DNA from: Ramazzottius varieornatus
Taxonomy: Eukaryota > Tardigrada > Eutardigrada > Parachela > Ramazzottiidae
Length of the DNA: 64,000 nucleotides
Reading direction: 5' to 3'
Assembly: GCA_001949185.1 (NCBI GenBank)
Contig: BDGG01000012.1
Coordinates: forward strand, 1,320,035-1,384,034
Within the stretch, counting starts at the first letter, position 1; the number at the start of each line of letters is the position of its first letter. The notes below the pieces were generated by a model that saw only the letters and a program-made list of their open reading frames with translations, was not told the origin of the DNA and made no database searches. A program made the position numbers and the translations under genes. Shown here one piece after another: positions 1 to 11,204 of this stretch.

Positions 1-32
1 GGGCCACTGTACGCGGAGCTCGAACTTTGCTC

Positions 33-1224
33 ATGAAAGTGGCGAAGGTCGTTGAGGTATACCGAGATCCGGTGAACGCCGAACTCTCTGTGAATGCCGA
101 GCCGGAAGTAGACGCATTGTGGAGTAATCCCACGGACTCGAAGCGTATGCTTCTGCTCATTCCAGGTAAGTTAACCGCAAACGCAGCTATCCACAACTAG
201 CGTTTTACCCGAATCTATATGACTTCTTCGTGTAGGCAATCCTGGATGCATCAATTACTACCAGGAATTCGCGCTCGCATTATGGAGATCATTGGGCGGA
301 ACAGTTCCCGTGTGGGGTATCTCGCATGCCGGTCATGTCTTCCATGATAAGCTGAAACAGGAGACTTTCGGTAAGCATTGTATTTTTCGGATATAACAAC
401 TGCGTTAACTGAGCGATTGTGTGGTTTGACAGATGGTAACGCATATCCGACTTTGCAGTTCCAAGTTGACCACAAGAGATGGTTCCTCGACCATTATGTT
501 CCGCCTCACGTGGAACACATTACCATCATCGGCCATTCCATCGGTTCTTATATCGCGTTACAGATGGCTAAGCAGTCGAAGGATCCGCGAATCAATCACG
601 TTATCGGCCTCTTCCCAACCATCGAACGAATGGCGCTTACACCGCATGGAAGGATTTACACGCCCGTGTTCAAGTACATGAACTGCTTAACATGACCATT
701 CTGTTTTGATGATCTGAAATGTGCTTTCCCAGGTACGGGCGTTGGCTGCTGTTCGGAATGGTTTCTGCGTTCTCCTTCCTGCCGGAGAGGTTACAGCACT
801 GGCTTCTGCGGTACAGCGTTCCTGCTCTTACTGCCGGTACCGGGCATCTTTTCGATGGTGCGGTGAACCTGACGAAACTTCCTAGTGTACGGTGCGTAGG
901 AAGATCCTCTTTGGCTCTAGGAACCAGAACGGTAATATGTTTCGGTTCTGTTTCAGGTGTTGCGCTATGATGACTCTGGATGAAATGGATCAAGTGAAGA
1001 CTCTGGACAGGTCCCTAATCGAGGACCAGACAGCGAGGGTCACGTTGTATTATGGTCAGAACGATCACTGGTGCCCCGCGACCTATCACTCGGACATAAC
1101 GAAGATGTTTCCCGATGCGGAGATCTTCCTGTGCAACCACGGGTTCGAGCACGCTTTTGTTATGGGAGATGTGGAGCCTCTGGCTGCCATTGTCGCAAAG
1201 TGGATGGATGTTCCTGTCAAGTAA
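33..1224 (+). CDS. LDAH: Lipid droplet-associated hydrolase (LDAH family)
   Basis: Five coding exons: 33-165, 236-370, 433-673, 733-891, 957-1224, giving 311 residues (the human protein has about 325). This is an alpha/beta hydrolase that sits on lipid droplets. The family landmarks are visible: the oxyanion-region motif LLLIPGNPG near residue 40, the nucleophile elbow GHSIGS near residue 123, and a C-terminal block YYGQNDHWCP followed by GFEHAF with the likely catalytic His. All introns are GT-AG and 60-70 nt long. The start is the first ATG in the window in frame with the exon. An upstream exon outside the window cannot be excluded, but the length fits a complete protein. Enzymatic activity (cholesteryl ester or triacylglycerol turnover) is family knowledge and is debated. 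Confidence 0.9.
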
Positions 1225-1960
1225 ACGGTTAACTTTCCGGTTCTGATCTTCTGGATATCTTACTATAGTGTCTTTATACGCTACTCTTTCTATATTCCTT
1301 TTATCCAGCATCGTTGAACCAAGACGACCGTTTTTCATGAGGTTGGGTCTAGATCTTGCATTCTTGGTACCCGGTGCAAGTACCTGAGGTCTTGGAGCCG
1401 TCTTCCTTCACGATTTAGATACTTTTTTCGGGTTGCCAATTTATCATATTCAAGTTTCCTGATTTGTAGGTTCAATGATCACTTTTATTTTCGCTATGTT
1501 TACGACGTATGTTTTGGTTCCCGATACCAACGAAGATACAGGGAAGACGCAGGGGTGAAACGTAGCGGATCGGTGGTGCGCCATCTGCTTTTTGTTCGCA
1601 ACGCATGCACTGCATGTATGTACAAGTGCAACTCTGCATGGGCAATTGGTAAATATTTGCATATGATTATGATATCATTCGCAATTCATTCCGGCTTTGG
1701 CTACATTCCATCACGACAGTGCTTCGAAAGATGCGGAGATCAGCGGTCTTTCAGTGTACCACGGATGTCTGGATGAGATGACCAGAGAGGGAAGGCCAGC
1801 GCAGCAATCTGGAGGTTCGTGTGATAATATAGCGCGAAAGTGTGGTGGCTACTTTTAATGATGACGTTCTAGAGGCTGTCGGGACTCTCTTAGGTTGTGC
1901 TCTTCGTCTCCAGTTCCAAGGACGTCCTGGCTTTTGGATGCTTTAGGTTCAACGTTTGCC
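1225..1960. other. Intergenic: LDAH 3' flank and ADAM17 5' flank
   Basis: No gene is seen here. The stretch should hold the LDAH 3' UTR and the ADAM17 promoter and 5' UTR. No repeat or RNA gene was recognised. Confidence 0.5.
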
Positions 1961-4900
1961 ATGCATCTGGTCCAGAGGATCACCATGTCCTTTTATATCT
2001 TTTCCCTGCCGATCGCTTCGTTTGGAGGTGAGTTGTAACTTGAGGGAGTTTCAGTGTATCAACCTATGGCTCACGGTTAGGTGCTTTGTATATGTAGGAT
2101 TGCTCAGTGATCGGCTCCGCACTTTCGATATCCTAAAACCGCAAGATGTCGGACACAAGATCGTCAAGAGAGGAACGACGCCAAGCAGCAACCAGTACAA
2201 TCACATACAAGACACACGTTTCTCCGCGCTGGGAAAGTACGCCCGCATATTCTTTTACTGTCATGATGTCAGCTCCGATGTCTCTGTTTCTGGCATCATT
2301 TCAGAGAATTTCGTCTTACCCTGACTCCGAAGACTGGTTTGCTGTCGTCGGACCTGGAAGTGATCGTGCAAGGCGCAGATGGAGTATCGAAGTCAGTTGC
2401 TATCGACAAGCAATCCTTCTACTCTGGTCATGTCTTTGGTACGTGTCATGTTTTAAGAAAGCCACGCTTTGAAAGCAGAAAAAGGATGGGTGACATTAAC
2501 CGTGGGGTTGCAGGCGAAAAAGAGTCGGAAGTCAACCTGCACATCCATGATCGTCAAATGACAGGCTCCGTTCGTACAGGTGCTGAGACGTTTTACTTCG
2601 AGGTAAGGAGAATCACTTGCTGCTGGATCTCCAGACACAGAATATTTCCCAGTGAAATTAATTCACTGTAGCCCGCGGACCTCCATTTGCCAGTTGAGAA
2701 CACCGCTACGCTAGTATATAGAAAGTCGGACATCATCACCACTCCTTTGTCCGCGGAAAGCAATCACTCGGTTTGTGGATATACTGAACCAGGTAAGGTT
2801 TTCTCGTGGTTGTGGAATCTGTCCTTCCTCAACCTGTTTCTTGCTTTAGACCAGGAAGCTCTGCTCGGAGAATCGGAAGTGGACCCCGCCGAGCCACTTC
2901 TGCACAGAAAGACCAGGGACATTCCAACGTTCGCTCCTACCCACACGCGTTGTGGACTGCGCGTAGTGGCTGACTACCGATTCTTCAACTCTGTTGGTGG
3001 GAAAAGTGCAAAGCGTACAATTACTTACTTGGTACTTATCGTCCATTATCGTTTCCTTTGTCTTTCGTCTAAAATCTAAACGTTTTGCCTGTAGATCAAT
3101 GTAATCGACCGCGTCAATGCCATCTACAACGCTACGAACTGGAATGAAGGCCATGAAAAAGATCCGCTATTGGGCTATGGCTTCGTGATACAAGCCATCA
3201 ACGTACTGACTGAGCCGACAGTTGTCAAAGAAGGCGGTGCGCATTACAACGATCGGGTTACCGGACGGACCTCTAAGGAAATCTTGGACGTACGAGGCAT
3301 CTTTCTGTATGGTGTGAGTTTCACTATCCTGATGTTCACTATTCTTCTCTTTTTAGTTGTTTAGCCGGGACTCGGACCACGCAAAGTACTGCTTGGCGCA
3401 TCTGTTCACCGACCAGACGCTGGAATCAGCAGTACTTGGACTGGCATACGTCGGCAATGGACGACCAGGATCCGCCGGTGGAATATGTTCAGTGCGTAAG
3501 TACTGAGCAGTCTCAGCAGTTCCGTCGTCAAATTTTCCCGCGCGTGTTAAAAATTCCGGAATGCTAACTGTATCAATTGAACATTTTTGTAGCTTACCAC
3601 AAGGACGGTCGGTCACTGCATCTGAATTCCGGACTGACAACTGCACGAAATAATTACGATCAGATCGTAATCACGAGAGAAATGGAGCTAGTGACGGCGC
3701 ACGAACTTGGCCATAACTGGTGAACGATCAGGACAGCTTTGCGATTTTGGGCGTTGTTTCATTGGGTTGTTTGCTTCAGGGGAAGTCAGCACGACCCGGA
3801 AACGAGAGAATGCACACCAGAAAGTCGTGTCGGTGGGCGCTTTCTTATGTACATGTACTCCGTCTCTGGACTGGAGTCCAATAACAAAGTAAGGGTCACT
3901 TTACTGTGAACTTCACTGTCCGCTTCCACGATTTGTTTTCTAACTTCGTTCTCGTCCATTTAGTTCTTTTCGCCATGTAGTCGTCGTTCGGTGCGAGATG
4001 TCATTATTAACAAAGCCGCGTCTTGCTTTTACCGTACGTATATAAACTCTGCTTTTCGTTGCTGACTGGAAACCCTTTCCATCTGTTTTTGCAGGTCCCG
4101 AAAAGTCACTCTGTGGAAACTTCCTGGTTGAGGAAGGGGAAGAGTGCGACGCTGGCTATATCGGCGCCGAGGACAAAGACACCTGTTGCGATCAACGTTG
4201 TCGACTTCGCACAGGAGCGAAATGCAGTGATAAGAACTCTGTGTGTTGTGCCAACTGCCAAATGCAGGCAGCGGGGACCAGGTGTAGCGATGGGTCGTCA
4301 CAGCTATGCGAAGGTGCGTCGTTCTGCAATGGACTGAGTGCGAACTGCCCGAAAGCTCCGCCTGTCCCGGATGGAACACCCTGTGTTGACGAGTAAGATG
4401 CATTCTTCCGTTGAGGTTCTTTGGTGATGTATCAATTCACCATCTCTTTTCGCAGGGGAATGTGCCGAAGCGGACATTGCATGTCGTTTTGCGAGACCAG
4501 AGGGTTAAAGTCCTGCGTTTGCGATAACAGTACGTTTTAATTCGAGAAAGTACAAGCACAAGCATTCATACTTCAGTCAACAGTGGAGCTTAAAATATAG
4601 CAGATTATTCTACCGTAGTTACGGAGTCCTGCTTTTACTGCTGCCGACGAGAAGGCGACCCTTGTCAGCCCTTCAGCTTTTCGGGAAAGCACAAACCAGT
4701 GCCTAATGGACGTCCTTGCATCCAAGGCCACTGCTCAACTGTAAGATAGTAGCTTTACGCGGAACACCACTCCGCGACCTGTTTACGAGTCGTGTCGATA
4801 CGAGGTTTTTTACAGGGTGTGTGCGAGCAGACCATCAGAGATTTCTCAGCAAGAGTGTGGACCGTCATTGAAAGGATCGACTTCAGCAATTTTGGTAAGA

Positions 4901-5795
4901 TATGGTGTGTCCAATTACATAATGATGCTGTACTATACCGACGTCAACATGCTGCTATCCTTCTTCTATAGCGGCCTTTCTGAAGAATAACTTAGTGGGC
5001 GTGGTGATCATCCTGAGCCTTATTGTGTGGATTCCTGCCAGTCTCATGATCCACAAAATGGTAAGGCGATCGTTGGTCGTGGACGAACACGTTATACACA
5101 TTATAGTGTTACTTATTCTTGATCCTTTGTACAGGACAAGGAGTTCGAACAGGAAAACTCGGAAGTGATGGACAACCTCCGTAGATCGGTAAGCGAACCA
5201 GCGCAGTACGCCCACTAAATTTCATGTGGTGATGGTAGAGTTTGACACGCGGTTTTTGATGTCTTACATGGCCTTATCATTTGTACGCTGCGGTGTCTTG
5301 GGTGAATATCCTCATGTGGAGTGTCTGGTTTCTAGGTCGCTCGACTACCAAGCCGGAAGAACTAACCATGGTTTCAAGGTGTTGGTCAAAGTGTCTATTG
5401 AGTAGCGTACAGGCGAACCTGGTGCTGTAGCTGTGGTGTGGTTGTCACTGGTCACTGTGCTAGGTCGTTGGATTGTTATTGTATTTGTATTTGCCCTATT
5501 ACAGGAATATCTTTTAACTAACACTTTCGTGCTGTTGTAGATCAGCTCGCAGCATCAACACAACGTTAACATACGAAGTGCCACAAGAGCACAAACAACG
5601 CCTTTGCTTTCGGGTGACCGGAAGTACGTTCGTCATGCAGCTAACGGAGCAGGCCGAAAGAGTCCGCTCCTGGCCGACATTGTTATGGCAAACCTGAAAC
5701 AGACAAACGGCGTCCATCGTGCGACTTCTGCCAATCACACCTCGAATACACACCGCGTCGTTGCCTCGAATGGCGTCCAAGAAACCGCTACCTGA
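1961..5795 (+). CDS. ADAM17: ADAM17/TACE-type membrane metalloprotease
   Basis: Eighteen coding exons: 1961-2027, 2098-2236, 2305-2438, 2514-2602, 2672-2792, 2850-3031, 3095-3289, 3357-3495, 3593-3719, 3780-3888, 3964-4033, 4095-4392, 4456-4529, 4619-4740, 4816-4894, 4972-5060, 5135-5188, 5541-5795; 780 residues. It sheds membrane-anchored ligands and receptors at the cell surface. In order it has a hydrophobic signal start, a prodomain with a cysteine switch (VCGYTEP), a minimal furin site (RKTR), a reprolysin domain with the zinc site HELGHNWGSQHD near residue 392 and a Met-turn MYMYSVSG, a Cys-rich disintegrin region, a membrane-proximal Cys-rich domain, one transmembrane helix near residues 650-672 and a basic, Ser/Thr-rich tail. 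The order and spacing match ADAM17 rather than ADAM10. All catalytic residues are intact, so it should be active. Confidence 0.95.
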
Positions 5796-5996
5796 GCAAT
5801 ATTTTACTACTTCCTTATCAATCTGTGATAACTGCTGACCAATGACTGTATTAATTTTTTTATTGATTTTAGCTAACGCTAGACTGGTTCTTCAGTTGCT
5901 ATAGTACTTGCGGCAACTCCTTGTTGGCTGAATTTTTCCGTTGTTTTATCCTAACTTATGACTGCTTTATGTCGATCGCCGTTGAGTTTAATACGA

Positions 5997-7553
5997 TTAC
6001 TCGATTACTTCGATGATTGGTCCTTTAGGTCTTGGTTGCGATGGTTGGTAGGGAAAACACGGAGTTCCGGCTTCCTCTTTAACGAGACTGCCCATTTCCC
6101 TGATGCTCCTCTCCATTTCCTGGACAAGCCGAGGGTCGTTTTCTTTTAAACCGATGTCCCGAATTAACTCGTACTGCCGTCCGGCCTCTTGGTACTTCCT
6201 TCGTTTCTTGAAGACCGTACCCAGTCGCAAAAGAGCTGGCAAGGATTGAAATGGTGAACAAGAAAGTTCTCCATTTTTGCCACGGACACTACGGTTCGTA
6301 CCTTTCAAGTTTTGTGGGTCCAGAGAAAGCACATACTTGCAATCGTTCGCTGCTTCCTCATATTTTTCTTGTTTCAGGTAAGCTTGCGCTCTGTTGTTTA
6401 TCACTGTAACGGAAGGGATTACGGAGATACTCCGCTTATAGAAAACGATGGCCTCGTCGAGATCACCCGCTCGGTACGCTTCGTTCCCTTTCTCTTTCTC
6501 ACGTTCCGCCAGACGTTCTTTCTCCTCTTCCGTTAAACCTTCGAGAAAATCCCTTGGTGAATCTCAGTGTTCAGCGTTCAGTGTGCTGTTTAGACCAGGA
6601 AGTCTTGCGGTACCTGCGCAATCAACAGCGTCGGGTAACTTCAAAGTCCTTCTCGCAACTTCCTTTTCCGCTGCTTCAAGATCTGCCTTCCTTATTTCGA
6701 TTTCAGGATCGTACCTAAATAAAAAAGCAAATGCTGAGAAACGATGACAGAATTTCTAAACTGAACGCAATCATTTCGACAACACGCACGCACTTGTCCC
6801 AACCTGCAAAGTCCCACGATCTTATCCTTCTGTTCTTCCCGGCAGTAGGCAGACTGACAGCTGCGGAAGTTTCTTCTTCACTCGTCTCTGAGGTTTCAAG
6901 CCCGACTGGACAGCAGTCGATCTTATACTGTAACACAATACCAAGATGCAAAAAAAACCCAGGAAATATGAAACTGAAACGGGCTGATACCGTAGTATAT
7001 GCGCACCTCGGAACTCTTACGAATGGGTGTGACGTTGCTGGCCGTAAGTTTTACAGTACTGTTGTCCAGCTCGTTCCTACCTCCACAGAACGCCTGCATC
7101 AGAGGATATTGATTCCAGGTCTGGCAAGAGGAGGCGACTAGAAATTCCAGAGGTTCGCTTGCACATATGAGACAGCATCTTTCTCACCGAAAGGTCTCTT
7201 ATGAAATCAGTATCGCCGTGGGCCATTATCTCGGGTTTCGTCCATACGTTAGACGATTCGTTCTTGAGCATGACATGATTCGGGTCGAGGTCTCGAATCC
7301 GCTTCTCTGTAAACTCTGTCAGATGCGGATAGAAGCCTAGCTGGGACGACCTAAGGAAATAGTCCAGTTTTACGGTGCATTACAAAACGGACCCGGAAGC
7401 CATCTCTTACCGTAAAATGCGAAGAATCTTGACCAAATTTGGGACGTCCGTACAGGTCTGGACTGTAGAGTAATCTATGTCTTCTACCAAAAGCTGGTAC
7501 CCTTCCAGCAGAGAACTCTCGGAGATGATCGGCTTATCCGTGTTAACAGGCAT
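5997..7553 (-). CDS. SPAG1: SPAG1-like dynein assembly factor, short form
   Basis: Seven exons on the minus strand: 7411-7553, 7188-7350, 7007-7120, 6794-6927, 6614-6714, 6302-6562, 5997-6235; 384 residues. SPAG1 helps HSP70/HSP90 pre-assemble axonemal dynein arms in the cytoplasm. The N-terminal region matches the family (YSTVQTCTDVPNLVKILR, then GFYPHLTEF). A charged linker follows (WDKYDPEIEIRKADLEAAEK), then one three-repeat TPR module at about residues 235-360 (EKGNEAYRAGDLDEAI, NNRAQAYLKQEKYEEA, LLRLGTVFKKRRKYQEA). Vertebrate SPAG1 has about 926 residues with further TPR modules and an RPAP3-type C-terminal domain. This gene stops after the first module. The exon 3 boundary (7120) rests on a good pyrimidine tract and on phase only. 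Confidence 0.85.
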
Positions 7554-7984
7554 GCTTTTGGAGCGAATCGAATAAGGTTTCTCATCAGCTTGTTCAGCAA
7601 CTCAGTCTGGGCCAGCTGCTTTGCTCGCAGACAGCAAAGGCGCACGCAGTGCAGTTCTAGGTGTCCCGACGAAGCTGTTGGCAGCCCAAATACCTTCCAC
7701 GCTGCCTGGATACCAGGAAGCCAGCTGGTATCCAGTACCACAAGCCAGGTTCGCTACTTTATTTCCTATCACGACAACTGCGTAAACCTCTAGCGATACG
7801 GAAACGTCTGCATCACGAACCGAAACCATCTTCACGTATCTCTCAAACGTTTCACATTTTCTGCAAAGTTGAACTTGACATTGCTGGACATTATTCCCCA
7901 GTAACCGAAAGAGGCAGAGTGCCCACTGCACATCCAGAAGAACACAAGCAAAAATCTGCGAATGCGAGACGAAAGCGCTGGGGT
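7554..7984. other. Intergenic between SPAG1 and UXT
   Basis: It holds the SPAG1 5' flank and the UXT 3' flank. A minus-strand open frame at 7602-7931 has no recognisable motif and is probably not a gene. Confidence 0.4.
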
Positions 7985-9212
7985 TTTACGCCGTGAAGTC
8001 CAAGTGCTGTATCTTACGCAGACCCTGCAAAGACACACGGTGACAGCTACAACAGCAGACTCTTAATCTTGCTACCAGCAGGAGCGAAGCATACCTCTAA
8101 CATAATCCGGACATTGGCCTTGATTCGCTGCTGTGCCGTTTTGGAGGACTGGATACCGGCTTCTAGACCTTTCGCGCGAGCTGCGACAAACTTGGAAGCT
8201 TGCGGCAAATCCATTTCCACATAGGTCTCGAGACCGATATTTATGAATATGGTTGTGGGGTCCGGTCTGCAAACGAGGGCATACTCTGAACAATAAAACT
8301 AAAAAGTTCCCAACATGGCAACATCCAATAGGACTGTCTACCTTACATGTTTGCTTGAACCCTAAAGTTATGACCCAGGTCGGAATACACTCTCATATGA
8401 CGATCCGGTATTTTCTTGTCCTATTGGCAAAAAAAATATCCTGTAACGTTGCACGAACAGCAGTTTCCAAGTTTAGAATGGCAGAGGTACCTCGAGTTTC
8501 TTGATAAGATTCTGTAGCGTTTGAAATTCATTCAGTTGCAGAAGTAGTTTATCCAATCGAGCTTCCACCTTCCTGCAAAAAGCAAACCGCTGTTACAGTC
8601 ATGTCAGCTGGATATGGTAAGCGAACTCACATAGTTTTGATCTAAGGATCCGTATGCCCAGACTCTTGTAGCTTCTGTTGAACGATTTCAAGTTTGCGAA
8701 TCAGGGCATCGCCAAAGGCCATTGTGTACAGCGGACTGACAGATTCCAACAGAGCGGAAATACTCTCGAACACAGACTCGTCTTCAGAAGAAATGAAATT
8801 GTATGCCTGTCCAACGATCCTATAGCCTCTCGTAGATAGCTCGATGCAGTAGGAAGAGCCCTCTAGAGACGTCAGGTTGATGTAAAGCAAAGAAGGCGAC
8901 TGTGGCAAAGTTTCACTGACGGAAACGGCCTTCACGAAAGTGGCGAAAGTCTTCACGACATGGGCCGCGTCGTGCCGGAGATCAGAGCTTTCTTCCTGGA
9001 CATCGCCTTCCGCAATGGGATTCATTGCTCTTGAGCACAAGGGAACTCCGCGCAGAACGAACTTCCCCCCATATGAAGTACGACCATCAGACCAGACCAG
9101 ACCAGACCAATGATGGCTGACAAGTGTCGAGCGGATACAATAAGTCTCACCTCAGATCCATCATCAGCTTCTCATTCACAAACTCCTCATATTGTTGCAC
9201 TTTCGGATCCAT
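7985..9212 (-). CDS. UXT: UXT, alpha-type prefoldin-like subunit
   Basis: Five exons on the minus strand: 9151-9212, 8491-8572, 8347-8420, 8095-8266, 7985-8023; 142 residues (human about 157). UXT is a subunit of the R2TP/prefoldin-like chaperone complex and a transcription cofactor. The match runs along the whole protein: VQQYEEFVNEKL at the start, the first helix KVEARLDKLLLQLNEFQ, VYSDLGHNFRVQA in the beta-hairpin, IFINIGLETYVEMDL, and a second helix ending RIKANVRIMLEGLRKI. All junction phases agree. Intron 1 (8573-9150) is far longer than the others because it contains the GSKIP gene on the same strand. Confidence 0.9.
8642..9025 (-). CDS. GSKIP: GSKIP-like GSK3-beta interacting protein, nested in UXT intron 1
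   Basis: Single uninterrupted frame of 127 residues (human GSKIP has 139). GSKIP binds GSK3-beta and protein kinase A. The diagnostic region is clear: LLYINLTSLEGSSYCIEL, GYRIVGQAYNF, then SPLYTMAFGDALIRKLE near the C terminus, which in the family carries the GSK3-binding helix. I place the start at the ATG at 9025; the frame continues a few codons upstream without an ATG. The gene lies wholly inside UXT intron 1 on the same strand, so it needs its own promoter or alternative processing of the UXT transcript. Confidence 0.85.
   Translation of the reverse strand: MNPIAEGDVQEESSDLRHDAAHVVKTFATFVKAVSVSETLPQSPSLLYINLTSLEGSSYCIELSTRGYRIVGQAYNFISSEDESVFESISALLESVSPLYTMAFGDALIRKLEIVQQKLQESGHTDP
9088..9107 (+). 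repeat. Short tandem repeat (CAGAC)4
   Basis: Four perfect head-to-tail copies of CAGAC, just upstream of GSKIP inside UXT intron 1. It is a simple microsatellite with no evident role. Confidence 0.8.
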
Positions 9213-9754
9213 CGCTCAACACATGGAGCTTAAGAATGACGTCGGTGGGATGAACACCCTGCAGCCTCGACAGCTGGGGAGACGGATGACTATCGGTGTA
9301 GCTTTTTGCAGGGATCCTTCTGCCTTCAGCAGCGTGACTAGCGTCCGTAGTCACTAAAATGTCCAGCCCTAAAGGTTCACAAGCAAGACGTAACGACGGG
9401 CGAAGAAGTTAGGCGAGCTCTGGAAGAAAGATTGCGAGCCTTGCCACTGAGGGGTTCGAGATATAGAGCTGAACGGTGAAAGACTCCCAAAAGAAAACCA
9501 CAACAAACAGTCTGCCTGATCAACAATCAGCCACATGATATTGGTTTAGTCAGCCTGAACGTTATCGCAAACTCGTAGTTGTACCACAGACTGACTTTCT
9601 GAAATGCGAGTTTGAAACCGGAAGTTCTAACTTTTAAGTTTGAGTTTGATACTTTGTTAGTTTGTCCATCGTGGTTTCAAGGTTTGTCACAATCGGTGTT
9701 CATTCTCCCATTTACTGAACCAGTTGCTCAGAAGGAGCGAGATAATCGACTACG
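9213..9754. other. Divergent promoter region between UXT and archease
   Basis: UXT reads leftward and archease rightward from this stretch, so it should carry both promoters. I saw no gene and no clear repeat in it. Confidence 0.5.
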
Positions 9755-10899
9755 ATGGCTGACTTGGAGGGGACTCCCGTAAAGATCAGTGCGGAGGAAC
9801 TGCCAAAGGTGTTATCGGTACCGGACAAGAAGTACGAATGTAAGGCCGAGTGTTTATGAGACTCGATGGCAAGAACTTGGAGAAAATCTTCACTAAGCTC
9901 AACTGAACACTTTTATATTTGCAGACCTGGATCACACAGCCGATGTCCAGTACGTTCCAACTGAAGCCTGTTAGAGGGCACGTTCACTTTGTTGCGTAAT
10001 GTAATTAGCATGTATTTGCTTATATGTAACCACATACCATTTGGGTTCTCATTACAGAATTCATTCTTGTAAGGAAACTCCACTTGAAATGTTGCATCTG
10101 AAGTCGAATACCTTTTGACGAAGTGAATTACAGGGGGTGAAACCCTAAAGGAAGCGTTTGAGCAGGTAACTATTTTGCTGTACGAGGAAGTACGATGCAT
10201 TCGACCAAAGCCAACGTATGCTCGTTGGTTATTGCAGGCTGCCGTTGGTATGTTTGGATATATGACCGAGATTGAGAGCGTCCAGATTCTGATGGAAGAA
10301 ACAGTCGAAGCAGAAGGTGGGCGTTGAGCATAGATGCATTATGCATGTGAAATGCCATTTTTTCCGTGTTGGACCACTTCTTGTTAAAAAGTGATGGCTG
10401 ACTCGACTGTTTCTTGACTGTGTGCGTTGCAGGAGACGATCTTATTGGCTTGCTTTACCACTTTCTGGACGAGTGGTTGTTCACGTTCTGCGCGGAGCCG
10501 TTCTTTATTCCCCGGGTACGAGATATTCGAGCTAGTTCCATCTTTCTTCTTAGTAATTACTTGGTGATTCTCGAATAACGACTAGTTTTTCCACAGAAGG
10601 TTGTCATAACGGAATTTGACGAGCAAAACTTCAAAATTAAGTCCATCGGGTAGGTAGCGTGCACGGCGGTGATCGCACCAGGCAGCGCCGCAGCGTAGCT
10701 TTTACCTGTTTCATAGCGGACATACTGCGCCTAAGGACCGTCCGTAGAACCCAAACTGAATTTTCGTTCCAGATATGGCGAAGAGTTTAATTTGGCCAAG
10801 CATCCCCAGGGAACGGAGGTGAAAGCTATCACGTACTCCAACCTACAGGTTCACAATAAGGAAGGAATGCATGAAGTGTATGTCATCGTGGACATTTGA
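9755..10899 (+). CDS. ZBTB8OS: Archease (tRNA ligase cofactor)
   Basis: Eight exons: 9755-9839, 9925-9949, 10058-10068, 10134-10165, 10238-10316, 10433-10515, 10597-10649, 10773-10899; 164 residues, close to the human length. Archease drives guanylylation and turnover of the RtcB tRNA-splicing ligase. Landmarks are KYEYLDHTADVQ at the start, WGETLKEAFEQ, LLYHFLDEWLF, FKIKSIGYGEEF, HPQGTEVKAITY and the terminal VYVIVDI. The acidic metal-site residues (the Asp of LDHTADVQ and the C-terminal Asp) are present. Exon 3 is only 11 nt, but it is required to keep the frame and to supply the IHS between DVQ and WGE. Confidence 0.92.
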
Positions 10900-11204
10900 G
10901 TGTACCACCTCACTCGGGTTCTTCGTTTCTGTGTTTTCAACCAAGGTCCTCAACATTCTCAAGCTACTGAGCCTATTTATGTCAAACGATTGAGCTTTCC
11001 TGTTTTGGATATTTTCTTCCTTTCTTTGGATAAATACAAAAAGCAAACTCACGTTTCCTGCTGGAAGAGTGGCCCGTTCTGATTGATAACCAATCCGAAA
11101 GTGAAGAGCAAACTCGAATACAGTTAAAACAGTCGAAAGCAACACAGGCTCCTTTCCAGAATGAAACCTGAAAAATGGGAAGAAACTCCCACAAAAAAGT
11201 TGTG
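10900..11204. other. Convergent 3' flanks of archease and NSRP1
   Basis: The two genes end tail to tail here. The sequence is AT-richer than its neighbours and presumably holds both 3' UTRs. No other feature was seen. Confidence 0.5.

Noticed and set aside
7602..7931. 109-codon minus-strand open frame between SPAG1 and UXT
   Set aside because: Does not continue SPAG1, whose start is placed at 7553; no motif, no splice sites, overlapping frames on the other strand.
9040..9040. Non-ATG starts for GSKIP (TTG at 9040), and similar NTG starts for NSRP1 and CFAP70
   Set aside because: In each case an ATG a few codons downstream fits the family N terminus, so the ATG was used.
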